The notes: generated by a model from the sequence alone, not told the origin. A DNA stretch of 64,000 bases from Hymenobacter wooponensis (GCF_004745865.1 NZ_SRKZ01000001.1:186001-250000), one strand, 5' to 3'. Counted from the first letter of the stretch, positions 17,312 to 27,112 are shown. A program made the numbers and translations.

Positions 17312-17346
17312 CTGTAGTTGAATGCGAAGAGGTTGTCACTTAAACT

Positions 17347-17424
17347 CTAACGCACGCACAGGTTGTCCCGTCCGGAATTTCCGAGGGGCCACCACCAAGC
17401 TTGCAGAGTCATGTGAGAAGTCAT
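17347..17424 (-). CDS. trpL: trp operon leader peptide with three tandem Trp codons
   Basis: This 25-codon frame starts at the ATG at 17424 (second ATG at 17412) and stops at TAG (17347-17349). Codons 10-12 are TGG TGG TGG (17389-17397), in the context LQAWWWPLGN. Downstream, CCCC..CGGA can pair with UCCG..GGG to form an early hairpin, and the GGACGGG strand of that hairpin can instead pair with the terminator's 5' arm. A ribosome stalled at the Trp codons would cover the first strand and free the antiterminator. This is the classical attenuation layout. The frame begins about 25 bases after the predicted transcription start. Confidence 0.87.
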   Translation of the reverse strand: MTSHMTLQAWWWPLGNSGRDNLCVR

Positions 17425-17452
17425 TGCCGATTATTAAAGGCGTTGAATGCTG

Positions 17453-17482
17453 CAAATGTACAGCGGGCTTTTTACGGAACAA
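17453..17482 (-). promoter_or_regulatory. promoter of the trp operon
   Basis: On the minus strand TTG (17480-17482), a 19-base spacer and TACATTTG (17453-17460) match the Bacteroidota -33/-7 promoter exactly (TTG-N19-TAnnTTTG). The start point would be near 17449, placing trpL at the head of the transcript. Confidence 0.82.
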
Positions 17483-17554
17483 GTATTTTTTTGGTTTTCT
17501 AATTGGAAACTTTGCAACGCAGCTTGCTTCTACTAAAGGCCATTAAACACCCCA

Positions 17555-18967
17555 CTATTCTTTATCGAACAGTTGCGTGCTGGACTGCTTACTCGCCGAC
17601 ACGCGGAGCACATACTCCCCCTGAGCTAACTGGCCTACCGAGACTTCACTCCCGCTTTTCACCTTTATACGCAACCGAGAGCGGCCAGTACTATCAACAA
17701 TTTCCAGTTGAGCCGTGCGCACTCCTACGGGCAAATCAACCTGCAGCTTGTCTGCTGCTAGGCCAGTATGAATGCTACAGGCTAATGCCGTAGGCTCTTG
17801 GCCTTCCTTGTAGAGCATCTGGTAAGCCGCCAAAAATTCTCGTTTCCAAAACCACTCTGCATGTTTACCATCTTGAAGGGCGGCGTAGGCCAGGTTTTGG
17901 GTGGGCACCCTTTGTTGCCGTAGTGTAGTGTACATAGTCTGCATTAAAGGCGCCATTGTCTCGCTCTCGGTAGTACCGCTTACGAAGTAAAACCGAGTGG
18001 CGGTATTAGCCGGATTCTGGCCTACATACTGAAATAAGGAGTCTTTGGCGAACCAGAAGGCCGGAGAGAATACGCCTACTTTACTGTACACCAGCGGATA
18101 TTTAAGCGCGGCATAGGTTGAAATTAGTCCACCCATGCTACTGCCCGCTATGCCGGTGAACTCCCGACCAGTTAAGGTCCGGTAATGGACATCTATGTAG
18201 GGCTTGAGTGTGTGCACCAGAAAGTCAATGTATTGCTTGCCTTGGCCACCGCCGTACTCAGTATTACGCCACGGAGATAATTCATTGAGGCGCTCTGCTC
18301 CTCCATTATCAACAGCCACTACAATGCAGCCGGCAGCATCCAGCCCTTGTTGCTGCAGTTGGCTCAACGTTTCATCTACTCCCCACTCTCCCGAGAAGCT
18401 CGTGCAAGCATCAAATACATTCTGCCCATCGTGCATATAAAGTACGGGGTAGTGCTTCTTTGCCGCCGTATTGTAATCATTAGGCAAGTATATCCAGATA
18501 CGCCGCTGGCGCTGGAGTTGCGGCATCTGAAAGGCCGTATCCAGAATTTGCACCTGAGGCTGTAGCGCGGTGCTACGGCAAGCTGCTAGGCCACTGTTTT
18601 GACCCGCATCCTTCCAGCCCGCCACCTGTAGTTCAACAATTGCTGGCTTACTCCCTATAGTGAGCTGGCGATTTGCTATATCCTGATGGTGGGCATCCGT
18701 TTCGACGGTAGCCCAACTTCCTTTAGTGATTTTGAATTCTACGCTGCCCGCAATAGAAGCCGGCAATGTAAGCTTGTAGCCCTCGTCTGCTGTGCGGGTA
18801 AAGGCATATGCTGGATCGGCAGCAGACCAGCTATTAAATGAGCCCGCCGCATAAAGCACAGCTCCCTTCGGGGTTTGCTCCGGTATCTTGGTTAGCTGTA
18901 TAACAACCTGTGCTTGTGCATGTGTGGTGAGCAGCAAGAGGATGCTCAGAAGCAAGAAGCGTTTCAC
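17555..18967 (-). CDS. secreted esterase-like alpha/beta hydrolase with N-terminal glycogen-binding-like domain and C-terminal T9SS-like tail
   Basis: This 470-residue protein uses a GTG start at 18967 that begins a clear signal peptide (KRFLLLSILLLLTTHAQA). Residues about 22-115 resemble a CBM48-type domain (LYAAGSFNSWS). Residues about 135-395 match the esterase D/enterochelin esterase-like fold, with RRIWIYLPNDY, PVLYMHDGQNVFD, the nucleophile in GIAGSSMGGL and a His in DGKHAEW. The last about 70 residues (LEIVDSTGRSRLRIKV, LAQGEYVLRVS) look like a T9SS type A sorting domain. Its place beside the Sus-like genes suggests a role on substituted glycans, but the substrate is unknown. Confidence 0.83.
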   Translation of the reverse strand: MKRFLLLSILLLLTTHAQAQVVIQLTKIPEQTPKGAVLYAAGSFNSWSAADPAYAFTRTADEGYKLTLPASIAGSVEFKITKGSWATVETDAHHQDIANRQLTIGSKPAIVELQVAGWKDAGQNSGLAACRSTALQPQVQILDTAFQMPQLQRQRRIWIYLPNDYNTAAKKHYPVLYMHDGQNVFDACTSFSGEWGVDETLSQLQQQGLDAAGCIVVAVDNGGAERLNELSPWRNTEYGGGQGKQYIDFLVHTLKPYIDVHYRTLTGREFTGIAGSSMGGLISTYAALKYPLVYSKVGVFSPAFWFAKDSLFQYVGQNPANTATRFYFVSGTTESETMAPLMQTMYTTLRQQRVPTQNLAYAALQDGKHAEWFWKREFLAAYQMLYKEGQEPTALACSIHTGLAADKLQVDLPVGVRTAQLEIVDSTGRSRLRIKVKSGSEVSVGQLAQGEYVLRVSASKQSSTQLFDKE

Positions 18968-19936
18968 AGTAGCAAGCAGTTAGGATATAGGGGCAAAGGT
19001 AGAAAGCAGAGGAAGCATGTAGCAGGTACGTAACCTAGCTGTAGGTAGTGATACTAGTGTAGACGCTTACTATTTCCAGTAATTATTACTTAAATCCAAC
19101 CTGTATTTTTCCCAGAAAATGTCTTTCCCCTTCTTTTAACGGCAATCGTTTTATCGGCCCGAATATTTTTTAAAACCGGGCTTTTACTTTCTAATAGTCT
19201 GATGCTAAAGCCAGGTCTCAATAGCTACTAGACAAAGCAAGAGCAAGCCTAAGATATATGCAAAAAACAAGTCCTCCGATAGTTCAATAAGCCAGATTTC
19301 AAGCACGCTTATATTGACATAGGCTACTGTTGCTAAATAGCCTGATTTAGCTAAAAGGTATAAGCAACCAGCCTGATTCTAGCTAGTGAATTCGCTCAAA
19401 TCAGGTCAAAAACTCTGTTTATAAATAGAGCATTCCCAAAATAGCTGTCATACGAGCCACAAATGCTGTATTTACTCACAAAAAATAGGCTGTTCAATAC
19501 AGCATCATACTTTGCTAACACAGCACCACCCATATTTCTCCCTCTCGAACCCGCATTTTTATCCTTTAACAAGGAGCATTGGCACTATTTAAAATATAGA
19601 GCTGGGTTTAAGGTAACAAATTCCTCCAAACTCAGTCCCAAGCGTCTACTTTTTACATCAACCAGTAAGTGAGTCTTTAGTCACCTACCAAGCAGTAGCA
19701 AACAAAATGCAATTATTGCTATTCCCAGAGCGGCACTTTACCCATTGTTTTTGTCCTGATCAACACTTTAACTTGCGCTGTTTCCGAAAGGATTGGTGAG
19801 CTCAAAGTTTCAAGAAGCGGTTACAAAATTTTACCGCTGGCCACACTCTAGCCTCTGGGCCTGAAGCTTGAGCTCACTATAAATTCCCACTCCGGCAAGT
19901 CCGGAATAATCCAGTTCAACCCCTAAACTCTTTTCA
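18968..19936. other. 969-base gap upstream of susC
   Basis: No convincing gene is present; the longest frame (69 codons at 19463) has no family resemblance. The region is AT-rich. A -7-like element TACCTTTG (minus strand, 18994-19001) could serve the esterase gene. Two near-identical direct repeats, AGCCTGATTTAGCTA (19339-19353) and AGCCTGATTCTAGCTA (19370-19385), are followed by CAAATCAGG (19397-19405), the inverse of part of the repeat. A weak promoter-like TTG-N21-TAACTTGC lies at 19745-19776 before susC. Confidence 0.5.
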
Positions 19937-22900
19937 ATGAAACACCCTTATCTAGCGAAACTAGTGTTTCCGCTATTGTGCGCTGGCGTTAGCGTCAGCA
20001 GCGCCTACGCGCAGGGGGTCGGCACGGTAAGCGGCCGCATCCTAGACGAGAAAAACGAAGGGATGCCCGGTGTAACCGTCCTGATTGAGGGCACCACGTT
20101 CGGCGGCTCTACTAACTCCGATGGTACATTCTCTATCCAAGGAGTTCCTGCTGGTCAGCATACATTAGTCATGTCCTTCGTGGGCTACACCACTCGCCGG
20201 CAAACGATTGCAGTGACTGCCGGCCAGAACACAACAGTAGCTCCTACGGCCCTTGCGGAGAACACCACTTTGCTTAATGAAGCAGTGGTAGTAGGTTACG
20301 GCACACAGCGCCGTCAAGACCTGACAGGTGCTGTGGAGCAAATCAGCGAGAAGCAGTTTGTTAAAGGCCAAGTAACTAACCCCGAGCAGTTAGTACAGGG
20401 CAAAGTAGCAGGTGTTCAAATCACAACTGGTGGTGGTGCACCCGGGGCTGGCTCTCAAATCTTGATTCGTGGTGGCTCGTCGCTCTCAGCCTCTAATAGC
20501 CCCCTCATTATTATTGATGGGGTGCCAGTAGACAATACTGGCTTAGCAGGAGCTTCAAATCCTCTGTCTCTGATTAACCCCAATGATATTGAGAGCATCA
20601 CTGTACTAAAGGATGCGTCTTCGACAGCCATTTATGGGGTTCGCGCATCTAATGGTGTAATCTTGGTCACCACTAAAAAAGGCGTTCAGGGTGATACATT
20701 TCACGTAAATGTTTCTACTCAGCAGTCTTTGGCCACGGTGGCAAAATATGCTGATGTTCTTTCAGCAGATGAGTTCCGTAGACTCACGCAAGAGCGTGGC
20801 ACAGCTAGTCAATTATCTACGCTAGGCACAGCTAATACCGATTGGCAGAAGGAAATTTACCGCACTGCATACACTGCTGATAACAACGTAAGCATCAGTG
20901 GTTCAGCCGGACCCGTTCCTTACCGTGTTTCAGGTGGTTACCTGGCACAGCAAGGCTTGCTGAAGAACAACGATTTGAAGCGTTACAGTGGTGCTATTAG
21001 CCTAACACCGGTTTTGCTTAACGGTAACCTACGTGCTACTATTAACCTAAAAGGTTCTTGGATTGATAACAACTTCTCTAACCAAGGAGCAGTAGGAGCC
21101 GCAGTTGCGTTCGACCCCACACAACCAGTTCGAGTTAACGGTTCTGAAGGCAACCCTTCCGGCCTTTCGCCTGGTCAACTTGGGACCTACGGTGGGTACA
21201 CCGAATTTGCCAACCTAGATAAGGATGGTAATCTCGTACTGAATACTTTGGCGCCGCGTAACCCGGTTGGCTTGATCAATCAGCGTCGTGACCGCAGCAC
21301 TGTAAAGCGTAGCATAGGTAACATTCAGCTTGATTACAAGCTGCCCTTCCTCACCGGGTTGAGCGCAAACGTGAACCTAGGCTATGATATTCAGCGTGGC
21401 GATGGGACTACTTTTGTACCAGCTAACGCCGGATCTGACTTCAACCGCCAGGGTTTAAATAATAACTACTCACAGGACCTCAATAACTCTCTGCTAGAAG
21501 CGTATGCCAAGTACGAGCGCACGCTGGGAATCGGTCGTTTGGAATTACTAGCTGGTTACTCTTACCAGAAATTCGAGAACCGGACCTACGTGTTCAACAA
21601 TTATCGCGCAGACCGCTCAATTTTTGAACCTGTTTCACTAAGCTATACTGGTCAAGATACATACCTGAATAGAAACGTACTGGTAGGCTTTTATGGTCGT
21701 TTAAACTATAACATAGCCGATAAGTATCTCTTCACTGGCACGTTCCGAGCTGATGGCACTTCTCGCTTTAGCCCAGACCACTTTGGCTACTTCCCATCAG
21801 GTGCTTTTGCTTGGCGCGTAAAGGGCGAGGATTTCCTGAAAAACTCAGAGGCGATTTCAGAGTTGAAAGTACGTCTGGGCTACGGTCAGACTGGTCAGCA
21901 GGACTTGGGAGGCAACTACTATCCCTTCTTAGCTAACCTAACATATGGTTCGCTAACGGCTCAGTACCAGCTGGGCGATACCTTCTACCGTACGTTGCGT
22001 TCGGATCAGTACAACCCTAACATTACTTGGGAAACTACCACCACATACAACGCAGGTATTGATTACGGCTTCTTCGGAGGACGTTTCTATGGCTCGGTAG
22101 ACGTATACAAGCGCGATACACGAGATCTGCTGAACTTCGTGAACATACCCGCTCTATCTGGCCTTTCTAACGCTGGCACTTTCAACGTAGGCTCCCTCAC
22201 CAATAAGGGGATAGAAGTAATTGCCAACGTAGATGCTGTTAAAGGAGATGACTTTAACGTCACAGTCAATGGTAACCTTACTTATAACCAGAACCGCATC
22301 ACCAAGCTTAACACTGTAAGTTCTGCCAACGATGTAGGCAACCTGACAGGAGGTATTGCAGGCGGCGCCGGTAACACTATTCAGGTAAACAGTGTGGGGT
22401 ATGCAGCCCAATCGTTCTATGTAAACCAACAAGTGTATGGCGCTAATGGCAAGCCACTTGAAGGAGTTTATGTAGATCGTAATGGTGATGGCTCTATTAA
22501 TAGCTCAGACCGGTACCGGTACAAGTCAGCTCGTCCCGACTATATCATCGGTGGAGGTGCTAACCTGTCTTACAGGGGCGCTAACCTAGCCTTCACGCTG
22601 CGCTCTAACATTGGCAACTACGTGTATAACAACCGTGCCTCGGAGGCATTCTATGATCAGAGCACTACTGGCTTTGTCGTGAATCGTAACCGTGAGGTAT
22701 TGCGGTCTAACTTCAACTCAGCACAGTACTTCTCTGACTACTTCGTAGAGAATGCTTCTTTCCTGAGAATGGAGAACGTCACCCTGGGTTATAATTTCGG
22801 TGAGCTCGTGCGTAAGGGAACGAACTTAAGCCTCTCATTCGCAGTTCAGAACGTATTCCTGATCACCAAGTACAACGGTATTGATCCGGAGATTTATAAT

Positions 22901-22996
22901 GCCGGCACTGCTGGTGCACCTGCAACAGTGGGCATTGATAACGCCATCTATCCGCGTCCTCGCACGTTCACTGTTGGACTTAATCTCGGTATCTAA
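19937..22996 (+). CDS. SusC/RagA family TonB-linked outer membrane protein
   Basis: This 1019-residue protein is the TonB-dependent transporter of the glycan system. After a signal peptide (to about AYAQG) it has a carboxypeptidase-regulatory-like domain (VSGRILDEKNEGMPGVTVLIEGT, SFVGYTTRRQ), then NEAVVVGYGTQRRQDLTGAV, the plug (VQGKVAGVQI, LIRGGSSLSASNSPLIIIDGVP, VLKDASSTAIYGVRASNGVILVTTKKG) and a barrel ending in FTVGLNLGI. It imports oligosaccharides with its SusD partner, which follows after 21 bases. A PUL for starch or alpha-glucans is inferred from the nearby GH13 enzyme. Confidence 0.95.
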   Translation: MKHPYLAKLVFPLLCAGVSVSSAYAQGVGTVSGRILDEKNEGMPGVTVLIEGTTFGGSTNSDGTFSIQGVPAGQHTLVMSFVGYTTRRQTIAVTAGQNTTVAPTALAENTTLLNEAVVVGYGTQRRQDLTGAVEQISEKQFVKGQVTNPEQLVQGKVAGVQITTGGGAPGAGSQILIRGGSSLSASNSPLIIIDGVPVDNTGLAGASNPLSLINPNDIESITVLKDASSTAIYGVRASNGVILVTTKKGVQGDTFHVNVSTQQSLATVAKYADVLSADEFRRLTQERGTASQLSTLGTANTDWQKEIYRTAYTADNNVSISGSAGPVPYRVSGGYLAQQGLLKNNDLKRYSGAISLTPVLLNGNLRATINLKGSWIDNNFSNQGAVGAAVAFDPTQPVRVNGSEGNPSGLSPGQLGTYGGYTEFANLDKDGNLVLNTLAPRNPVGLINQRRDRSTVKRSIGNIQLDYKLPFLTGLSANVNLGYDIQRGDGTTFVPANAGSDFNRQGLNNNYSQDLNNSLLEAYAKYERTLGIGRLELLAGYSYQKFENRTYVFNNYRADRSIFEPVSLSYTGQDTYLNRNVLVGFYGRLNYNIADKYLFTGTFRADGTSRFSPDHFGYFPSGAFAWRVKGEDFLKNSEAISELKVRLGYGQTGQQDLGGNYYPFLANLTYGSLTAQYQLGDTFYRTLRSDQYNPNITWETTTTYNAGIDYGFFGGRFYGSVDVYKRDTRDLLNFVNIPALSGLSNAGTFNVGSLTNKGIEVIANVDAVKGDDFNVTVNGNLTYNQNRITKLNTVSSANDVGNLTGGIAGGAGNTIQVNSVGYAAQSFYVNQQVYGANGKPLEGVYVDRNGDGSINSSDRYRYKSARPDYIIGGGANLSYRGANLAFTLRSNIGNYVYNNRASEAFYDQSTTGFVVNRNREVLRSNFNSAQYFSDYFVENASFLRMENVTLGYNFGELVRKGTNLSLSFAVQNVFLITKYNGIDPEIYNAGTAGAPATVGIDNAIYPRPRTFTVGLNLGI

Positions 22997-23017
22997 CCCT
23001 TCCCACCCCCTAGTATC

Positions 23018-24610
23018 ATGAATAACAAATTCACTCGCACGTTGGGAATGCTGGTTATGGCTGGCAGCTTACTATCCCTAGCGTCTTCGTGCACTAAAGA
23101 CCTGGATCAGCTTCCGGACTATTCTGCTAACGCAGAGGTAGTATACCGTGACCCCGCTCAGATCCAGCAAGTACTGGCCCGCTTATATGCCACCTTCGCA
23201 ATCAGCGGTCAAACAGGTCCTGCTGGCTTGCCCGATATTACGGGCATTGACGAAGGGTTCTCTAATTACCTACGCCAATATTGGCAGCTTCAGGAAATCA
23301 CAACTGACGAGGCTGTTTTGGGCTGGAACGACGGTAACCTGCCTAGCGTGAATACGCTACAGTGGAACGCCGACAACGAGTTTGTGCGGGCTACATACGA
23401 CCGTATTTACTACGAAATAGCTCTCTGCAATGAGTTCATTCGTCAGACATCGGATGCCAAACTTTCAGACCGTGGAATTAGTGGTGCAGAAGCTGGCAAC
23501 GTGCGTACTTACCGTGCCGAAGCTCGCCTGTTGCGTGCTTTATGCTATTGGCATGCGATTGACCTCTTTGGAGGTGGCCCATTTGCTACGGAAGAGGCCG
23601 CTATTGGCACTTATCCAACCTATAAGACCCGGGCAGAAATCTTCTCTTATGTAGATACGGAGTTGAAAGCGCTGGACACTGAAGGTTTGCTGTTAGCTCC
23701 ACGTTCTGTGTACGCTCGCGCTGATAAAGGTGTGCTTTGGACGCTTATGACCAAGCTTTACCTTAACGCACAGGTATATACCGGCACTGAGCGCTACACA
23801 GACGCAATTACTTACGCCAATAAAGTATTGCAAGCTGGCTATACGTTGAGCCCTAGCTACGCTAATCTGTTCTTGGCTGATAACAACAAGACAGCTGCTC
23901 GCAACGAGATTATTCTCCCGATTACCTTTGACGGCACTCGGACCAAAACCTACGGGGGCATGACGTTCTTAGTGCATGCAGCTGTTGGTCGTGCTGTAAC
24001 GCCGGTTAGCGCTGGCATCAATGGTGGTTGGAGTGGAACGCGCGCCAAACAAAATCTCCCTTCGCTGTTTACATCGGCCACTGATACACGCCGAAACCTG
24101 TTTTTCACTACAGCACAAAATCCCAACGTGGATACCTTAACTGCTTTCAGCAGTGGGACGCTGGTGACAAAGTATCGGAACGTTACATCAACTGGCGTAG
24201 CAGGCTCGGATACTGAAGGCAACTTCCCGGATACCGATTTCCCTATGTTCCGACTGCCTGATGTGCAGTTGATGTACGCTGAGGCAGTGTTACGTGGTGG
24301 TGCAGGTGGTAGCAACAGTCAAGCTTTGACTTATGTTAATGCTGTACGGGCTCGCTCAAGTGCTACTCCGTTAACCACTCTTACGCTGAACGACATCTTG
24401 GATGAGCGTGGTCGCGAACTGTTTTGGGAGGGGCATCGTCGTACGGACCTGATCCGTTTTGGTAAATACACTACTGGTTACAACTGGCCCTTCAAAGGTG
24501 GTGTGCGCGCCGGGCGCGATGTGGAAACTACGCGAGTGCTATTCCCTCTTCCCAACACGGACATCGTAGCTAACCCAAACCTAGCAGGTCGTCAAAACCC
24601 TGGTTATTAA
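23018..24610 (+). CDS. SusD/RagB family nutrient-binding outer membrane lipoprotein
   Basis: This 530-residue lipoprotein has the acylated Cys at residue 25 (LASSC) followed by TKDLD, consistent with surface export. SusD features include the N-terminal LDQLPDYSANAEVVYRDP, helical repeats in the middle (EARLLRALCYWHAIDLFGGGPFATEE) and the C-terminal DERGRELFWEGHRRTDLIRFGKY followed by FPLPNTDI. It caps the SusC barrel and binds glycan. It is probably cotranscribed with susC and the SusE-like gene. Confidence 0.95.
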   Translation: MNNKFTRTLGMLVMAGSLLSLASSCTKDLDQLPDYSANAEVVYRDPAQIQQVLARLYATFAISGQTGPAGLPDITGIDEGFSNYLRQYWQLQEITTDEAVLGWNDGNLPSVNTLQWNADNEFVRATYDRIYYEIALCNEFIRQTSDAKLSDRGISGAEAGNVRTYRAEARLLRALCYWHAIDLFGGGPFATEEAAIGTYPTYKTRAEIFSYVDTELKALDTEGLLLAPRSVYARADKGVLWTLMTKLYLNAQVYTGTERYTDAITYANKVLQAGYTLSPSYANLFLADNNKTAARNEIILPITFDGTRTKTYGGMTFLVHAAVGRAVTPVSAGINGGWSGTRAKQNLPSLFTSATDTRRNLFFTTAQNPNVDTLTAFSSGTLVTKYRNVTSTGVAGSDTEGNFPDTDFPMFRLPDVQLMYAEAVLRGGAGGSNSQALTYVNAVRARSSATPLTTLTLNDILDERGRELFWEGHRRTDLIRFGKYTTGYNWPFKGGVRAGRDVETTRVLFPLPNTDIVANPNLAGRQNPGY

Positions 24611-24685
24611 GTTACTTGGTATAATCCGGAGGCTGGCACCTATCAGCCTCCGGTTTGTGCACCAACCACAAACATCTCTAAAGCC

Positions 24686-25450
24686 ATGAATAGCTTTTCT
24701 ACTAAAATAATGGGCTTGGCACTAGCTGCTACCGTTCTTTTCTCCTCTTGTGAAAAGGACGAAACGCGGGTTAAAGCTAACATAAATGCCACTCCACAGT
24801 TGACTTCTAGTGCCACTTCTGCTACGCTTGTCAGAACATCGGCTACGAATAATGCTGTCACTTACACTTGGACTGCAGCCGATTTTGGTTACCCAGCAGC
24901 AGTAACTTATGCACTGCAGTTTGCTAAAAAGGGTGCAGGCTTTGATAGCAACGTGTACGAGGTCAACGTAGGCAGTGCTTTGTCAAAGACCTTTACTGTT
25001 GGAGAACTAAACTCTGCTTTTCAAGGTGCCGACTGTAAATCAGCGAGTATTCCATCCAACATGGATGTGCGCGTGAAAGCTACCATAGGTGCAACTGCTG
25101 AGCCGGCTTATTCAGGCCTTGGCTCTATTGCAGCTACTCCTTATGCAGATGCTCCCGCTGATAGATGGGCAATGATCGGATCAGCTACACCTGGTGGTTG
25201 GGATCGGGACACATACATGACGTATGATGTGTGCGCGAGAGCATACAAAGTTACAATTGCTCTGAAGCCAGGTGCTTTCAAATTCCGCCCTAATGGTGAT
25301 TGGCCTGGTAATTTGGGCGATACTGGCGGAGATAAAATGCTTGAGGCTGACGGCTCAGACATTGTAGCTCCTAATGAAGCAGGCACATACGAAGTGTCTC
25401 TTAATATAAGTAGCACTCCGAAGCCCACTTACACAATCACTAAAAAGTAA
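24686..25450 (+). CDS. SusE/SusF-like surface lipoprotein
   Basis: This 254-residue protein has a lipobox Cys at residue 22 (LFSSC) followed by EKDE. Residues about 35-145 match the SusE N-terminal domain (LVRTSATNNAVTYTWTAADFGYPAAVTYALQFAKKG..F). The remainder is one SusF/SusE starch-binding-like domain (WAMIGSATPGGWDRDTYMTYD, AFKFRPNGDWPGNLGDTGGD). Bacteroides SusE and SusF carry two or three such binding domains, so this is a short form. It follows susD by 75 bases and closes the Sus run before a strong terminator. Confidence 0.88.
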   Translation: MNSFSTKIMGLALAATVLFSSCEKDETRVKANINATPQLTSSATSATLVRTSATNNAVTYTWTAADFGYPAAVTYALQFAKKGAGFDSNVYEVNVGSALSKTFTVGELNSAFQGADCKSASIPSNMDVRVKATIGATAEPAYSGLGSIAATPYADAPADRWAMIGSATPGGWDRDTYMTYDVCARAYKVTIALKPGAFKFRPNGDWPGNLGDTGGDKMLEADGSDIVAPNEAGTYEVSLNISSTPKPTYTITKK

Positions 25451-25456
25451 CTTAGT

Positions 25457-25509
25457 AAGCCTTCAAAAGAAAAGCCTCACAAGTTGTGAGGCTTTTCTTT
25501 TGAAGGCTT
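25457..25509. terminator. bidirectional palindromic terminator
   Basis: A perfect inverted repeat with 26-base arms around a single centre base (25483) lies between the convergent SusE-like gene and the T9SS secreted protein gene. A-rich and T-rich tracts inside the arms give both strands a hairpin plus T-run. Confidence 0.9.
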
Positions 25510-25564
25510 ATTCTTAATGCCTATCTGTGTTCAATAAGATAAACTATCACAGCCAATAGCTAGC

Positions 25565-26797
25565 TTATTTTACAACTACCTGTCTCGCAGCTACTCGCTC
25601 TCCCACCTGCACTCTCACTATGTACATACCGGCAGTGAGTCGTCCTCGTTTAATTTCAGCTTGATACTGGCCTACCGCTCTTTGAGCATCTATAACCGTA
25701 TGTACTTGGCGGCCCATCATGTCTAGTAAGGATATAGTCACTGTCTGAACACGATCGGTTACAAAGTACTTAATTAGTAAGGCATCAGTAACAGGGTTAG
25801 GATAGGCACTCATAGCTACAGCTAGCTCATCTGCTTTCTTCGCACCGAGTACAGTACCTCCAGCTGCGCCAATAGTAAGAGTGGCAGCTTGTATACCGGG
25901 AATATTGGCAAAGTCTACCACGTTGGGTGGGTTGTTGCCGGCGCCCCCAAGGTTTGGAGCACCTGAGCCGGGAAGCGGATAACCGGCATCAGTGGGGAGC
26001 GGAGCCGTGTTTTGCGGAATGAAGTCGCTGGAAATGTAGCCACCATCTGAATTGCTTTGGAGAGCAAAGATTCGGATGGTGCCACCAGTAGCCGGAATAT
26101 TCATGGCGGCGCGGTCTACTTCTATTTCCCAACCGTAGGAACCAGCCCCTCCCGTTGTGTTACCTGGGTTAGAAGAGAGCTTACCATCTGGAGTATTACG
26201 GTAGGCCATACGGGCACCAGCTAGTGCAGTAAAACTGCCGGCTGCATCAGACGCTGAAATAGTTGTAACGGCTCCCGAAGTACCATTAATGAAGTCTGCA
26301 CCCAGAGTTTTATCAGTTGCAGCGGTGGCAGACGTATACACAATAGCCTGTGGAACAAGCTGGCCACCGGTGCCCGTGCCAGTTACAGCAATAGCTAAAT
26401 CGGTATCCATATCCAGCTTAGCGCTCATTTTTTGAAAGGCGGTACGCGACCCAATTACAACGGGTAAGGGTGCTGCACTGCTAGCTCCGGCCAAGTCAGG
26501 ACGATCGATAAAGAGTTGAAATGAGCTATTGCTACCAACGGTAGTTCCTGTAGCAGCATTACTTTCTAGCGTTCCAGCCAGGAAGAAATACAACTTGTTA
26601 GCATCGGCAGCTGAGTATAGACTTACTATGCCCATGTCGCCGAACCCGTGCGAACCGGTGTAGCGGCCTACTAGCTGATAATTAGTTGAGCTAATTTCTG
26701 CCGTATTCAACACCCCATCTACAGTTATCTGGGCTTGGGAAGTGAGTGCAGTCAAGGCAAAAGCCCCGGAGAGGGCAAGAGTAGAAACTTTGAGCAT
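25565..26797 (-). CDS. secreted protein with C-terminal T9SS type A sorting domain
   Basis: This 410-residue protein has a signal peptide ending near LTSQAQ. The mature N-terminal part (ITVDGVLNTAEI..YQLVGRYTG, LYSAADANKLYFFLAGTLES, SFQLFIDRPD, YGWEIEVDRAAMNIP) has the layout of a DOMON/CBM9-like beta-sandwich, although I cannot confirm a family. The last about 75 residues (SAYPNPVTDALLIKYFV, LLDMMGRQV, LTAGMYIVRVQ) are a typical T9SS tail for export and surface attachment. Its position opposite the Sus genes suggests a role in glycan capture, which is inference only. Confidence 0.78.
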   Translation of the reverse strand: MLKVSTLALSGAFALTALTSQAQITVDGVLNTAEISSTNYQLVGRYTGSHGFGDMGIVSLYSAADANKLYFFLAGTLESNAATGTTVGSNSSFQLFIDRPDLAGASSAAPLPVVIGSRTAFQKMSAKLDMDTDLAIAVTGTGTGGQLVPQAIVYTSATAATDKTLGADFINGTSGAVTTISASDAAGSFTALAGARMAYRNTPDGKLSSNPGNTTGGAGSYGWEIEVDRAAMNIPATGGTIRIFALQSNSDGGYISSDFIPQNTAPLPTDAGYPLPGSGAPNLGGAGNNPPNVVDFANIPGIQAATLTIGAAGGTVLGAKKADELAVAMSAYPNPVTDALLIKYFVTDRVQTVTISLLDMMGRQVHTVIDAQRAVGQYQAEIKRGRLTAGMYIVRVQVGERVAARQVVVK

Positions 26798-27112
26798 GTG
26801 GCAATCTTAAATATGAGGTAGTAGGAAAGGGCAATTTCCGCGAAGAATACAATAAGTATGCTCGCCAAAATAGCACCTTATACTTAGCTACGTACTATTT
26901 AGATATAAGCTCAGCGATATAATTCTGATAAAACGTTATAGCACAGTCATAGGCGACGCGGAGGTACATGTCAGAAAAATACCGGCATTCGTCAATTCAG
27001 CATTTTTATCTGCCAAAATCTTTTCCGTGTTTCGTCTTTCTTATCCCCTTACTTTACCTTTTGCTCGCCCACAGTAGGCGACTACACTGTTTTCTCACCT
27101 TTCTGACCTGAT
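26798..27112. other. 315-base divergent gap
   Basis: This gap holds the promoters of two divergent genes, but I see no gene. Before the kinase gene a TACCTTTTG segment (27055-27063) resembles the -7 box with one extra T. Nothing else stands out. Confidence 0.4.

Noticed and set aside
17238..17339. Upstream extension of trpE
   Set aside because: It would translate the attenuator terminator; the family N-terminus begins at 17237.
17389..17395. GGUGGCC over the Trp codons pairing with the terminator as an antiterminator
   Set aside because: A ribosome stalled on the Trp codons would mask it, giving the opposite of the expected control; the GGACGGG segment fits better.
19463..19672. 69-codon frame in the gap before susC
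   Set aside because: AT-rich composition, no recognisable domain and no promoter; probably chance.
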